A stretch of 64,000 nucleotides of DNA from SHLQ01 sp964562985 (GCA_964562985.1 CAZLWE010000003.1:41374-105373); one strand, 5' to 3'. Positions 25,871 to 34,914 are shown, counted from the stretch's first letter. Made by a program: numbers and translations. Notes: generated by a model not told the origin, from the letters alone.

Positions 25871-26701
25871 CTACAGCCGCCAGCGCTGGTGTGTGTCTTC
25901 GTTTTGCCAGGTTCGAAGCACTTGGGGCGTTACTTCGACCATGATCCATTCGCCCCGGTAATCGTCACTATCGAAGTCCCAGTCGTATTTCTCCAGGAAC
26001 AGCGGTGCCAGAGCATCGCGGAGATGGCTTGCCTCGATAGCCCACCCATCGATGATTGCGACATCTTGGGGATCGGGGTGCGCTACGACGACATCGGGCG
26101 TCCTCGCAATGTTCACCAGCTTGACTGCGGTGGACATGGTGGAGAAGTAGACGCGGTTGCCGACGACCACGTGCCACATCGGCGAATTATGGGGCCGACC
26201 GTCTGGCCGCACGGTAGTGAGCCACGAGTAGGTGGCATCGGTGAGCCTTTCAAGCGCGCGGGTCACCTCGGGAGCGTCGGGCAGCTCCAACGGTGCCGGG
26301 AAGCTCGAGCGCCGCTCACGATCAAACCAATCCCCCGACTTGATCCGAGGATTGTTCGGGTCGTTGAGCAACGAGTCCGGGGCCCAGTACACCCACGCCT
26401 GTGCCGTCGACCCATCGTCGAGATCGATCGACTCGAGCCGACGCTCGTAGAAATCCGGATGGCCTTCGATCTGGTCGGCGGCCACCAACGTCTCCTCCGA
26501 AATGGTGAACACCTCGCCTCGAACGATCCCCTCGCTCGGGCCGATCCCAGGGAACGCGCCGAAGTCGACCAGTTCCGCCCCCGTGAGTGAACCCGGCTGC
26601 GCATCCGTGATCCCTTCGCTGATCGTCGCGTGGTAGTGGGTATCGCCAGCCGGTCCGCCCACTGGACGGCGAAGGGTTCCGTAGACGAAAAGCTTCTCCA
26701 C
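25871..26701 (-). CDS. Fusion: gamma-glutamylcyclotransferase-like domain + PPOX/FMN-binding split barrel
   Basis: 276 residues. The first half (1-125) is a GGCT/AIG2-like fold: LFVYGTLRRPVGG (the YGTLxxG loop) and DQIEGHPDFYERRL, whose Glu79 is the expected acid/base, then AWVYWAP. The second half (about 145-276) is a pyridoxamine-phosphate-oxidase-like split barrel: YSWLTTVRPDGRPHNSPMWHVV, then VYFSTMSTAVKLVNIARTPDVVV, and a C-terminal EVTPQVLRTW. The order of motifs shows a true single frame with GTG start. Glutamyl-compound turnover tied to a flavin or F420 reaction is possible; no known role. It follows the methyltransferase gene by 11 bp, so they are cotranscribed. Confidence 0.8.
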   Translation of the reverse strand: MEKLFVYGTLRRPVGGPAGDTHYHATISEGITDAQPGSLTGAELVDFGAFPGIGPSEGIVRGEVFTISEETLVAADQIEGHPDFYERRLESIDLDDGSTAQAWVYWAPDSLLNDPNNPRIKSGDWFDRERRSSFPAPLELPDAPEVTRALERLTDATYSWLTTVRPDGRPHNSPMWHVVVGNRVYFSTMSTAVKLVNIARTPDVVVAHPDPQDVAIIDGWAIEASHLRDALAPLFLEKYDWDFDSDDYRGEWIMVEVTPQVLRTWQNEDTHQRWRL

Positions 26702-26712
26702 GTCGATCTCGC

Positions 26713-27612
26713 CTACGCGGGAGCGATGACCCCAGCCCAGTTGAGTGGGAGCGGGTCGTTGGCCTCCGAACCGGGCAACGGCAGCGCCCGTTCCTCCACG
26801 AGGCTGAATCCAGCGTCGGCAACCATCTGGTGAATCTCGCCCGCGTCGCGGAACAGATAGACATGGTCTGAGGCCTCAAGGTTCGCAACCGTGCTGATAA
26901 ACCCCTTGCCGTCATCGCCGATGAGGTTTCGGCACGACGCCAACAAGCCAACAGGGTCATCGACGTGCTCGAGAACTTCGCAGCAGACGAACCATGATGC
27001 CGGCTCGATCTCGAGGGACACCTCGGTTGCATCACCTTCATGCAGTTCCCAACGTGTCGAGTCGATTCCAAGTTGTTGGAAGGTCTCACGAGTGAACGCA
27101 AGCGAGTGAGGACTGAGGTCTAGCCCGCTGTAGCGAAGTGACTCGTGAGCGCGTAGCAACGTGGCCGCCATCAACCCGTGACCAAGCCCTACCTCGGCAA
27201 CGCTGTCCCCCGGGGCAGCCAAGATCGTCTCTTCGAAGAACTGGAAGATCCGAGAGTGGTTAGGCCACAGGGCATAGGTCAGTAGAAGTCCATCGAGGTA
27301 GAAGCCTCGCATGTCCTCTTCGTTCCGGTAGAGCTCGTCGGCAAGCCCGACCGCACTTTGGCGTGCATACTCCCCCGTCTTCAGGAAGCGCGCTTGGAGC
27401 CGAAGAAAGTCGAAACTCATCTCGGCGAAGCCTTCAAGGCCACCTTCCATCTGCTCGCGATTGCCGTTCGCACGCTCCACCGCATAGTCGAATGCGCGTC
27501 GGGCGCTCTCGAGCGCCGGACCGTCGCCGAGCACTTCGACGCTCAAGTTCCCGGCGATCAACGGATACTCCTTACGGACGTGATCGATCGCCGCTTCCAA
27601 CGTGTCGATCAT
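26713..27612 (-). CDS. SAM-dependent class I methyltransferase
   Basis: 299 residues. An N-terminal helical part of about 120 residues precedes a Rossmann methyltransferase core: motif I VAEVGLGHGLMA, acidic loop after strand 2 SGLDLSPHS, ELHEGDATEV and the strand-4 region WFVCCEVLEHVDDP. The last is typical of methyltransf_11/UbiE-type enzymes. It opens the glycan locus and is upstream of the GGCT-PPOX gene in the same operon. The target is unknown. Confidence 0.82.
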   Translation of the reverse strand: MIDTLEAAIDHVRKEYPLIAGNLSVEVLGDGPALESARRAFDYAVERANGNREQMEGGLEGFAEMSFDFLRLQARFLKTGEYARQSAVGLADELYRNEEDMRGFYLDGLLLTYALWPNHSRIFQFFEETILAAPGDSVAEVGLGHGLMAATLLRAHESLRYSGLDLSPHSLAFTRETFQQLGIDSTRWELHEGDATEVSLEIEPASWFVCCEVLEHVDDPVGLLASCRNLIGDDGKGFISTVANLEASDHVYLFRDAGEIHQMVADAGFSLVEERALPLPGSEANDPLPLNWAGVIAPA

Positions 27613-27712
27613 CGCTTATTCGCCTCTTCGATCACGGGGCCTGACATGGAGGCGAGCATATCCGCTGACAACCAGATCAATACAGACCACAGGCCCTCGG
27701 AATCGCGTGTCC

Positions 27713-28597
27713 CTAGCGGGGGTAATACATGCGGCGAACGATCTGACGAGACTCGGTGGGGTCCTGGCGGTAACCGGCAAATGCACCGGCAAATTGAGCG
27801 ACTCGGAAACCTGTAGATATGGGTAGCTCCGCAACCCGTCCTGCTCGGACAGATGCGCGTGCATCCTTGGCGATCGACGCCACCGCAAGACCAACCGATT
27901 GCCCAAGACCCATCTGCTGTGAACCAAAGATGGTCTGGTAGGCAAGCGCCTCGCGTCGGTAGCGGTTAAACGTCTGCTTCAGTGACTCTTCATGTACGTG
28001 GGCGATCTTTGCTTCGGGTACGTACGCGATCCGATGGCCAGCATCTCGAATGTCGCGGGCGAAGGCCATGTCTTCGAGGCCCGGCAACGACTCGTCGTAG
28101 CCGAAGCGCTCCCACAATGAGCGGCGCACGGCGCAATTGGCGTTGTTGCAGAACGAGTTGTCCTGGTCGCGGGTGCCGATCTCTGGAAACCATCGGGCGA
28201 GCAATTGAAGCTCAGCAAAATTGCTACGGTGATCGCCGGTTTGGCCACCGTAGGACACGCCGATTCGGTCATCTTCTTCAAATGGGGCGACAAGGTCGCG
28301 AAGCCAATTCTCCGAGAGCGCATAGACGTGCGCGGAGACGAACACCAAGATGTCGCCTTTCGCTGCCTCACAACCCCAGTTGAGTGCTCGTCCAAAGGTA
28401 AAGTCACCCGGCGGGATATGCACGATTCGCGCACCATAAGACTCCGAGATCGCAACGCTCGAGTCCGTCGATCCGCTGTCGACCAAAATCACTTCGTCAG
28501 CCAACCGAGTCTGACGCTCAAGAGACTTGAACAACGCCGGAAGATGCTCGGCTTCATTGAGCGCACGAATGACGATGGAGATCGTCGAGGAATCCAT
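27713..28597 (-). CDS. Family 2 glycosyltransferase (rhamnosyltransferase-like)
   Basis: 294 residues with a GT-A fold. ISIVIRALNEAEHLPALFKSL starts the nucleotide-binding half, VILVDSGSTDSS is the first acidic motif, VFVSAHVY is in the DxD position (SAH instead of DAD), and GLEDMAFARDI holds the catalytic ED acid motif. The C-terminal region is helical and lacks membrane spans. The start codon lies 6 nt after a minus-strand -10 box that overlaps the -10 box of the divergent cytidylyltransferase. The enzyme would extend a lipid-linked or surface glycan. Confidence 0.85.
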   Translation of the reverse strand: MDSSTISIVIRALNEAEHLPALFKSLERQTRLADEVILVDSGSTDSSVAISESYGARIVHIPPGDFTFGRALNWGCEAAKGDILVFVSAHVYALSENWLRDLVAPFEEDDRIGVSYGGQTGDHRSNFAELQLLARWFPEIGTRDQDNSFCNNANCAVRRSLWERFGYDESLPGLEDMAFARDIRDAGHRIAYVPEAKIAHVHEESLKQTFNRYRREALAYQTIFGSQQMGLGQSVGLAVASIAKDARASVRAGRVAELPISTGFRVAQFAGAFAGYRQDPTESRQIVRRMYYPR

Positions 28598-28603
28598 CCC
28601 AGA

Positions 28604-28613
28604 ACACTACCCT
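28604..28613. promoter_or_regulatory. Overlapping divergent -10 boxes for two leaderless genes
   Basis: Only 22 bp separate the start codons of the GT2 gene (28597, minus) and the cytidylyltransferase gene (28620, plus). On the plus strand TACCCT (28608-28613) is 6 nt before ATG 28620. On the minus strand TAGTGT (28609-28604) is 6 nt before ATG 28597. The two hexamers share bases 28608-28609, so polymerase could not occupy both at once. Both genes lack room for a ribosome-binding site. Confidence 0.6.
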
Positions 28614-28619
28614 GTCGCC

Positions 28620-29285
28620 ATGTCAGAAAAAACCGCTGCGCTCGTACCGATGCGTCACAACAGCGAACGAGTTCCGGGGAAGAACTACCGTCAATTCGGC
28701 GATGCGCCGCTGTTTCACCACGTCGTTCGAACCTTGCTGTCATGCCCATCGATCGATGAGATAGTGATCGATACCGACAGCTCGACCATCATGGAGCAGT
28801 GCGCCGAGCACTTCCCTTCGGTCACGTTGATCGAGCGACCCGAAGACCTGCGCGCCGGCGAGATCCCGATGAATCGAATCATTGAACACGACCTGGGCTT
28901 CACCGATGCACAGACGATTCTGCAAACTCACTCGACCAATCCCTTGCTCCCCGCCGCTCCTCTCGAGGAGGCCCTACGGATCTTCCGAGAAGATGACTGC
29001 GATTCGGTCTTCACCGTGACTCGGTTGCAGCAACGCCTATGGGATGCCGATACGAAGCCCGTCAATCATGACCCGACCGAGTTGCTTCGCACCCAGGACC
29101 TTCCGCCGCTGTACATCGAGAACTCGTGTGCATTCGTCTTCTCCCGGGAGCTGATTCTGTCCACCGGGTCACGCATCGGCTCGAACCCTCGAATGGTCGA
29201 AACCGACCCGACGGATTCACTCGACATTGACGAAGAGCCAGACTTCGTCCTCGCCGAAGCGATGTGGAAGATGCGAAACTCATGA
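28620..29285 (+). CDS. NeuA/KdsB-type cytidylyltransferase (CMP-sugar synthetase-like)
   Basis: 221 residues. Transfers CMP from CTP to a sugar acid. The N-terminal signature reads LVPMRHNSERVPGKN, corresponding to the IPARxGSKxxxxKN nucleotide-binding loop of CMP-Neu5Ac/legionaminate/KDO synthetases, with ILQTHSTNPLL and DSVFTVTRLQ as the next conserved strands. No synthase gene (NeuB-like) is in the window, so the acceptor is open: sialic acid, legionaminic acid or another keto-sugar. The ATG overlaps the next gene in ATGA. Confidence 0.8.
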   Translation: MSEKTAALVPMRHNSERVPGKNYRQFGDAPLFHHVVRTLLSCPSIDEIVIDTDSSTIMEQCAEHFPSVTLIERPEDLRAGEIPMNRIIEHDLGFTDAQTILQTHSTNPLLPAAPLEEALRIFREDDCDSVFTVTRLQQRLWDADTKPVNHDPTELLRTQDLPPLYIENSCAFVFSRELILSTGSRIGSNPRMVETDPTDSLDIDEEPDFVLAEAMWKMRNS

Positions 29286-30214
29286 TCAAAGTAGCTGTTA
29301 CCTGTACCCATCTCATCCGAGACATCGAGGGCTACCGAAGCCGCTTCGCGGACGCAGGCCTGGATCTGTTTCTTCCCGACATTCCTGGCCAGGAATTGGC
29401 CGGTGATGCGCTCGTCCAAGCCATGGACGGCATTATCGGGGTCATCGCTGGCGACGACCAGTTCACCGACGAGGTCATGGCCCAACTGCCCGACCTCAAG
29501 GCCATCTCCAAATGGGGCATCGGCCTAGATGGCATCGACCTCCCGGCCGCGGCAGCGCGGGGAATCACCGTGACGAATACTCCGGGGATGTTTGGCAACG
29601 AAGTAGCCGAACAGGCGCTCACCTACCTCTTCGCCCTCGTGCGAGGAACCATCGATGTCGATCGCGAGGTCCGAGCGGGCGGATGGCCAAAGCCTGTCGG
29701 CCGGTCTGTGGGTTCGCTCAGAGCGATGGTTCTCGGCCTCGGTGATATCGGACGCTCCTTGGTGACGAAGCTGCAAGCCCTTGGTGTCACCGTTTCCGGC
29801 GCCGACCCATCGCCCGAAGCTGCGACCTTTGCTCAAGAACAAGGGATCGAGATCGGAAACCCAGCCGCCCTCGCAGGCGACGTCGACGCCGTCATCATCA
29901 CGGCGCCGCTCAACGAGGCCACCAAGGGCATGGTCGACGCTGCCTTCATCGGAGCCATGATGCCCGGTTCGTGGCTCATCAACGTGGGGCGCGGCCCCAT
30001 CGTGGTCGGCGCGGCCTTGGCTGATGCCATCGAATCTGGACACCTCGCGGGCGCTGCCCTCGACGTGTTCGAAATCGAACCCCTGGAGGATGAACGACTC
30101 CGACAGCTCCCACATCTGATTCTCGGCTCGCACAATGCGAGTAACACGTTTGAGGCGTGTCATCGCACCCACGAGCGGGCGATCGAGAACCTCCTGGCCA
30201 ATCTCCCGGCCTAA
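29282..30214 (+). CDS. D-isomer-specific 2-hydroxyacid dehydrogenase
   Basis: 310 residues. VLGLGDIGRSLVTKL is the NAD-binding GxGxxG motif, followed by the acidic Asp in GADPSPEA. Catalytic residues Arg (NVGRGPIV), Glu (FEIEPLED) and His (GSHNASNT) are in place; the last reads SHN rather than the common TPH. Resembles phosphoglycerate dehydrogenase-like enzymes. ATGA-coupled to the cytidylyltransferase, so the 2-keto/2-hydroxy-acid it handles is probably linked to the CMP-activated precursor. The substrate cannot be named. Confidence 0.87.
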   Translation: MIKVAVTCTHLIRDIEGYRSRFADAGLDLFLPDIPGQELAGDALVQAMDGIIGVIAGDDQFTDEVMAQLPDLKAISKWGIGLDGIDLPAAAARGITVTNTPGMFGNEVAEQALTYLFALVRGTIDVDREVRAGGWPKPVGRSVGSLRAMVLGLGDIGRSLVTKLQALGVTVSGADPSPEAATFAQEQGIEIGNPAALAGDVDAVIITAPLNEATKGMVDAAFIGAMMPGSWLINVGRGPIVVGAALADAIESGHLAGAALDVFEIEPLEDERLRQLPHLILGSHNASNTFEACHRTHERAIENLLANLPA

Positions 30215-30229
30215 CGAGGACGTTTCCCG

Positions 30230-31423
30230 ATGGCGCTCGCTTCAACCGACGTGACAGCGGTCGTCAACCTTCACCGCGAGGCGGACGGGGCAACCCCTAC
30301 GATCGTGAGCGCCTGGCGAGCGGTCGAGCACGCTCGCGCAGCTGGGATCCAAACCAAGCTCGTCCTGGTGCTCGACAACGCCGACCGAGCCACCGTCGAC
30401 GTCGCCAATGGGTGGGTAACGCGGGGCGTGCAGATCCTCCCCATCGATGTGAAAGACCTCGGTGCGGCACGAAACGCTGCTGTTCGAGCGGCCCGCAGCG
30501 ACTGGGTCGCGTTCTTAGACGGCGACGACCTCTGGGGAGAATCGTGGCTTTCCCGAGCATTCGCTTCAGCGAATTCCGCCGGCTGCGATGCAACGTTCGA
30601 CGTCTGGCATCCGGAGGTAAACGTGATGTTCGGCGGGGCGCACTCACTGCTACACCACATCGAATCGAGCGACCCAGATTTCTCGTTCGCACGGCTACGT
30701 TTGCACAACGCCTGGACGGCGTTGAGCTTCGTTCGCCGCGATCATGTCGAAGCACTGCCCTATCCACGCAATCGGTTATCGGAGGGTTTTGGCTACGAGG
30801 ATTGGAGCTGGAACCTCGAGGTCCTACGACGGGGTGGGAGACACCGGGTCGTTCCCGACACGGTGCATGCGATCTATCGATCCCCGGAGGGAGGTCGGTC
30901 ATCCAACCTGCTCGAACAGTCGCGGCACGCGCTCCGGGCGCCATATCCTGCGCCGACCCCAGATATCCACGACGTCCCGGGCCAAGCGGAGACGCTTAGC
31001 GACCTGACCACTGTGGCCCCCGATCTACCGCCGCAGTACACCCGCCAACCCGTTAACTTGTCTGCCGCTATTCACTCTGACCTGCGCGCGGCTGCCAACA
31101 TCGCTCCTCGCGTCGCCGACACGATTAGAGGCCCGCTCCAACCCAAGTCTCTTCCCCAAAACACCAACCGGCATGTGACCGCAGAACAACGCGCCCTCGA
31201 AGAGATTCACCTCGCCCAAACAGCCAGCCCGGATGCCACGGCAGCGGAATTGTTGGAGCGTTGCGCCGAAGTACTACGACTCTCCGATGACGGACGACTT
31301 CGTGTGGTGACCGAGGTTCTGCTCGATCCGTTGCATCGAGTGAAGCAGCTCGGAGAATCATCACTCATTGACGCAGCGCTCGCTCAGCACCCGCAACTCG
31401 CGGAGGTCGTCGGCAACCCCTGA
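30230..31423 (+). CDS. GT2-type glycosyltransferase with long C-terminal helical region
   Basis: 397 residues. The GT-A half shows TAVVNLHREAD, VLVLDNAD, LGAARNAAVRAARSDWVAFLDGDDLWGESW (the DxD metal site), and a GFGYEDWSWNLEVLRRG acid motif with the ED pair. The last 150 residues are helical and not assigned. GAGGA ribosome-binding site 5-8 nt before ATG 30230. It lies between the dehydrogenase and an SDR in a plus-strand run. Confidence 0.78.
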   Translation: MALASTDVTAVVNLHREADGATPTIVSAWRAVEHARAAGIQTKLVLVLDNADRATVDVANGWVTRGVQILPIDVKDLGAARNAAVRAARSDWVAFLDGDDLWGESWLSRAFASANSAGCDATFDVWHPEVNVMFGGAHSLLHHIESSDPDFSFARLRLHNAWTALSFVRRDHVEALPYPRNRLSEGFGYEDWSWNLEVLRRGGRHRVVPDTVHAIYRSPEGGRSSNLLEQSRHALRAPYPAPTPDIHDVPGQAETLSDLTTVAPDLPPQYTRQPVNLSAAIHSDLRAAANIAPRVADTIRGPLQPKSLPQNTNRHVTAEQRALEEIHLAQTASPDATAAELLERCAEVLRLSDDGRLRVVTEVLLDPLHRVKQLGESSLIDAALAQHPQLAEVVGNP

Positions 31424-31441
31424 GGTAGAGCGGCGTGTCGC

Positions 31442-31447
31442 TAGGGT
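31442..31447 (+). promoter_or_regulatory. -10 box for leaderless SDR mRNA
   Basis: TAGGGT, 6 nt before GTG 31454. It suggests that the SDR/GT-B pair has its own promoter although the gene run is continuous. Confidence 0.5.
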
Positions 31448-31453
31448 GTTGAC

Positions 31454-32203
31454 GTGTCATCTCGAACCGTTCTGATAACCGGCGTTTGCGGAGGTATCGG
31501 GAAAGCCGCCGCCGCGAGTTTCACCGCGGCCGGCTGGTCGGTCATCGGCGTCGACCGATCGGAACCGGAGACGGATCTCCCACTCGAGCGATTCGCTCTC
31601 GTAGACGTTTCTCAGGGTGACCAGATCCGATCCCTATTCGATGATCTGGGCGCCTCGCTCGACGGCCTCAATGCGCTGGTAAACAACGCGGCGATGCAGG
31701 TCAACAAGCCGATCATCAAGACCTCCGATCTCGACTGGGAACAGATCATCAATACCAACGTCCGGTCAGCGTTCCAGTGCATTCGCGATGCGCAGCCGCT
31801 TCTCAAAGCGGCGAAAGGTGCGGTGGTCAATGTGGCCTCGGTTCATGCGATCGCCACGTCGATGAACGTCGCCGTGTACGCAATCTCGAAAGGTGCTCTC
31901 GTCGCGCTAACCCGCTCAGCTGCGCTGGAGCTCGCTGCCGATGGGGTTCGTTGCAACGCCGTGCTACCCGGTGCCATCGACACAAAGATGTTGCGGGACG
32001 GACTCGACCGACGTCCAAACCCCGATGGGGCCGAAGGAAACCTCCGCATCTTGGCTCACCGCACACCTTTGGGCTTCGTGGCTACGGCCGAAGATATCGC
32101 GCCCAGCATCCTGCATCTCGCAGACAACGACCAGTCGAAATATACGACCGGGCAAATGCTCGTTCTGGACGGCGGTGCAACGATTCGGCTCTCCACCGAG
32201 TAG
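31454..32203 (+). CDS. Short-chain dehydrogenase/reductase
   Basis: 249 residues of a classical SDR: TGVCGGIGKAA (TGxxxGxG cofactor site), VDRS acidic residue after strand 2 (NAD preference), LVNNAAMQ (NNAG-type), catalytic Ser in VNVASVHAIA, and the YxxxK pair in VYAISKGALVALTRS. A typical C-terminal LVLDGGATI. It would oxidise or reduce a sugar or sugar-acid hydroxyl in this glycan locus. The cytidylyltransferase, 2-hydroxyacid dehydrogenase and SDR together suggest a small precursor pathway. Confidence 0.9.
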   Translation: MSSRTVLITGVCGGIGKAAAASFTAAGWSVIGVDRSEPETDLPLERFALVDVSQGDQIRSLFDDLGASLDGLNALVNNAAMQVNKPIIKTSDLDWEQIINTNVRSAFQCIRDAQPLLKAAKGAVVNVASVHAIATSMNVAVYAISKGALVALTRSAALELAADGVRCNAVLPGAIDTKMLRDGLDRRPNPDGAEGNLRILAHRTPLGFVATAEDIAPSILHLADNDQSKYTTGQMLVLDGGATIRLSTE

Positions 32204-32206
32204 GCG

Positions 32207-33340
32207 ATGGTCCCCACCGAGATAATGCGACGTATCGCCCGTCTAGCCCAACGGACTCTGGACCCGCGCGGACCAGTTCGTCCGCCGACGGCGGAACCGA
32301 AGACGCCGCAGGCACCGCGCCCTGCCGTCTTCGACAAGTACAGTGCCCCCGGTCAGCTCAGTGATCTCGGCATTCTCTTGATGCCGTTGGCCGGGTATCA
32401 CGGTCGAGAGCTCGGGGCGATCGGCGAAGCCCTAAACCAACTGGGGCATCGGGTCTCGTTCCTTGTCGAGGAGGATGCTGTCGAGGCGATCGATTCCTAC
32501 CTGGGTGACCATCCTCGCGTGCTCGCCGCCCGTGGATACGATCCCGCTGCGCTCGGAGACTTCGATGCGTTCGTCGCGATGAACGACTGGGGGGAGCCCT
32601 CTCGTGCGGTCTATCACCTCGCCCGCACTCGTGGTGTGCCGTCCATCGCGAAGGTCGAAGGAGTCCAAGACTTCGCCGACGTCGACACGGGGCGGATCAG
32701 GCTTCCCTACCTCGCCGCCGACCACGTACTCGTGCAGGGCGACAACGACATTGCCTTCCTCGATCGCAAGAATCTCCATGTCGTCGGAAACTCCAATCTC
32801 GAGCTGGCATGGAAGGCCGGTCCAAGCGTGGAACCGCGCAACGGCCAGGTGGTCGTCAACTCGAACTTCACCTACGGCGTCCTCACCGAGGCGCGCCAAC
32901 AATTTCTGACCGAGGCTGTCGCAGCGATCCTCGAGAACAATCTTGAACCGGTGATCTCGCAACACCCCGCCGACCTTGCGCTGCAAGGCGAGCTGGCCTA
33001 CTACTGCGCCGAACAGTCAATGACAGAGATGTTGTCGAGCTGCGAAGCCGTCATCACCCGATTCAGTACCGTTCCCTTCGAGGCAATCGCGTCCGGAACA
33101 CCATTCGTCTACTTCAATCCGCACCACGAAAAAGTCTCGACCTTCGCAACCCCAAACCCCGCCTTCGATCATGTACACACCACGTCCGACCTAGTCCAGG
33201 CGATCGATCGATGTATCGCGCAGCGTGATGACTTTAGGAGCCGCGCGGAGCCGTACTTCCGTGCTCAGGTCGACATGACCGATACCCGCAGTGCCGAGCG
33301 GTCAGCTCAGGCCATCGCTGCTATCGCCTACCCGAGCTGA
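32207..33340 (+). CDS. GT-B-fold glycosyltransferase / CDP-glycerol-transferase-like protein
   Basis: 377 residues. The N-terminal half (LGILLMPLAGYHGRELGAIG) has the first Rossmann lobe; the second lobe has ISQHPADLAL, then SCEAVITRFSTVPFEAIASGTPFVYFNPHHEK, the donor-binding pattern of capsule-type and CDP-glycerol/UDP-GlcNAc-epimerase-fold transferases. No signal or membrane span. ATG 3 bp after the SDR stop. It is overlapped by 13 bp at its 3' end by the convergent GT2 gene. Confidence 0.72.
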   Translation: MVPTEIMRRIARLAQRTLDPRGPVRPPTAEPKTPQAPRPAVFDKYSAPGQLSDLGILLMPLAGYHGRELGAIGEALNQLGHRVSFLVEEDAVEAIDSYLGDHPRVLAARGYDPAALGDFDAFVAMNDWGEPSRAVYHLARTRGVPSIAKVEGVQDFADVDTGRIRLPYLAADHVLVQGDNDIAFLDRKNLHVVGNSNLELAWKAGPSVEPRNGQVVVNSNFTYGVLTEARQQFLTEAVAAILENNLEPVISQHPADLALQGELAYYCAEQSMTEMLSSCEAVITRFSTVPFEAIASGTPFVYFNPHHEKVSTFATPNPAFDHVHTTSDLVQAIDRCIAQRDDFRSRAEPYFRAQVDMTDTRSAERSAQAIAAIAYPS

Positions 33341-34914
33341 CGTTCGATCGCCGAACGAAGCTCCCCGGCGGTACGCACCGCGTTCGTGTCGGCGGAGCCA
33401 GGCGAGAAGAAGATGGTCGGTGCGAGTTCAGATACGAACTGTCCTGACGACCCGGGAGGCGCAATGATCACCGGAGCGGCGCCAATCGTGTCGAGTGCGA
33501 GGAACTCAAATCGCCAACCGCGAACTTCCGCCTCGACGGATGGGTCTACCAATAACACGACGTCCAGACCGTTGCTTTCCATCGCCCGCGCTGCCACAGA
33601 AATCCAGGCATCGATTGCCGGGTACCCCTGAAGGTCTTTGCTGATGTAGACGACACCTGCTGTCGCGCCCACTTTCGACGGGCATAGTGAGGCAACCACG
33701 GACGGCACGACCACAAGATCGTCTGTCCGTGCCGCGCCCGTTTCGGTGAGATCGAGCGGTTCACTGTTCGAGGGAATCGCGTAGCTGGGCTGCGGCGCGA
33801 GTCCAGCGAGGGCGAGGGGCCACAGGGAAGGCCAGTCCGCGGGGTTCTCGCAATAGACAGCAACAGAGGTCGCAGATCCATCGAGACTCTGAACGAACCC
33901 GCACGCGTCGATGCTCGCTCGGAGCGAGTCAACGACCAGCACAACTTCGGCCTGTTCAGCGACCTCGACCGAGAAGATCGGGTCAGGGTTCGCGAGTCCC
34001 TCGGCGACGGGTTGGTGCATGAAATCTGGGACGGCATCCGATGACCGAGGCAGAGCCTCCTCGAGCACCACGGACCGGTCGGTTTCCTCGCTGAAGTAGC
34101 CCGGTGGTGAGGGAACGTCCCAACCCATCCGTCCAAACGGATATGGAGGACGGCCATCAAGCCAGGCGTCAAATGCCCCTCCGTCAGCGAGAGGAACTCC
34201 GTTCGCGCCCATCCAATCGTTGATCTTTTCGACATAGTCGGCCATGACCACCACTCCATCGCCCCGAAGCATCGAGTTGGGTCTCTGGCGATACGTTGCG
34301 ACCACCTCACTCACGGGAGCGAACACGCCGCCGGCGGCAATCATCTTGGCCCACAGCGCGAAGTCTTCAAGCATGGCCAGCCCCTCGGGGAATCCGCCTG
34401 CCTCGACTACGGCGGTTCGTCGCACCAGAGGAGCTGAGCAAATGAAGACGTTCTCGCCGGTGTAGTTGTCCCGAGAAACGACCGCCATGTCTTGGCGGGC
34501 TTCACGGACGACGGGGTGATCCATGAACTCCCCGACGTGTTGCCAATCGCCGTAGACAGCAACGAGTGACTCCCCATGTGTCTCCTGCGCCTCGGGGAAG
34601 GCGTCAAGGCGCGAAGACAGCGAGCCCGGGAGCAGGTAGTCATCGGCATCCAGGAAGCACACGAAGTCTCCCTGCGCATGGGCCAAGCCAATGTTACGAG
34701 CCCTGCCGAGACCGCCGTTCTCTGCAGCTTCGACGACTCGAACACGGCCATCGCGCAGCGCAAAGGACACGGCGAGGCCGAGCGAAGAATCACGTGAGTG
34801 ATCGTCCACCACGATCACTTCGAGATCTTCGTGATCCTGCGCGAGGCAACTTTCGATTGCCCGGCCAAGAAAGTGCGGTTGTCGGTAGCTCGCAATGACG
34901 ATGCTGATGGTCAC
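33328..34914 (-). CDS. Family 2 glycosyltransferase with C-terminal extension
   Basis: 528 residues. The GT-A domain (1-about 230) reads ISIVIASYRQPHFLGRAIESCL, VIVVDDHSRDSS, GLGRARNIGLAHAQGDFVCFLDADDYL (DxD), and LEDFALWAKM for the ED acid motif. The remaining 300 residues are a second region with a GT-B-like or Rossmann look (LVVDSLRASIDACGF, VVLLVDPSVEAEV), unassigned. It is the distal member of a minus-strand run of glycan genes; its ATG overlaps the gene before it. Confidence 0.82.
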   Translation of the reverse strand: MTISIVIASYRQPHFLGRAIESCLAQDHEDLEVIVVDDHSRDSSLGLAVSFALRDGRVRVVEAAENGGLGRARNIGLAHAQGDFVCFLDADDYLLPGSLSSRLDAFPEAQETHGESLVAVYGDWQHVGEFMDHPVVREARQDMAVVSRDNYTGENVFICSAPLVRRTAVVEAGGFPEGLAMLEDFALWAKMIAAGGVFAPVSEVVATYRQRPNSMLRGDGVVVMADYVEKINDWMGANGVPLADGGAFDAWLDGRPPYPFGRMGWDVPSPPGYFSEETDRSVVLEEALPRSSDAVPDFMHQPVAEGLANPDPIFSVEVAEQAEVVLVVDSLRASIDACGFVQSLDGSATSVAVYCENPADWPSLWPLALAGLAPQPSYAIPSNSEPLDLTETGAARTDDLVVVPSVVASLCPSKVGATAGVVYISKDLQGYPAIDAWISVAARAMESNGLDVVLLVDPSVEAEVRGWRFEFLALDTIGAAPVIIAPPGSSGQFVSELAPTIFFSPGSADTNAVRTAGELRSAIERQLG

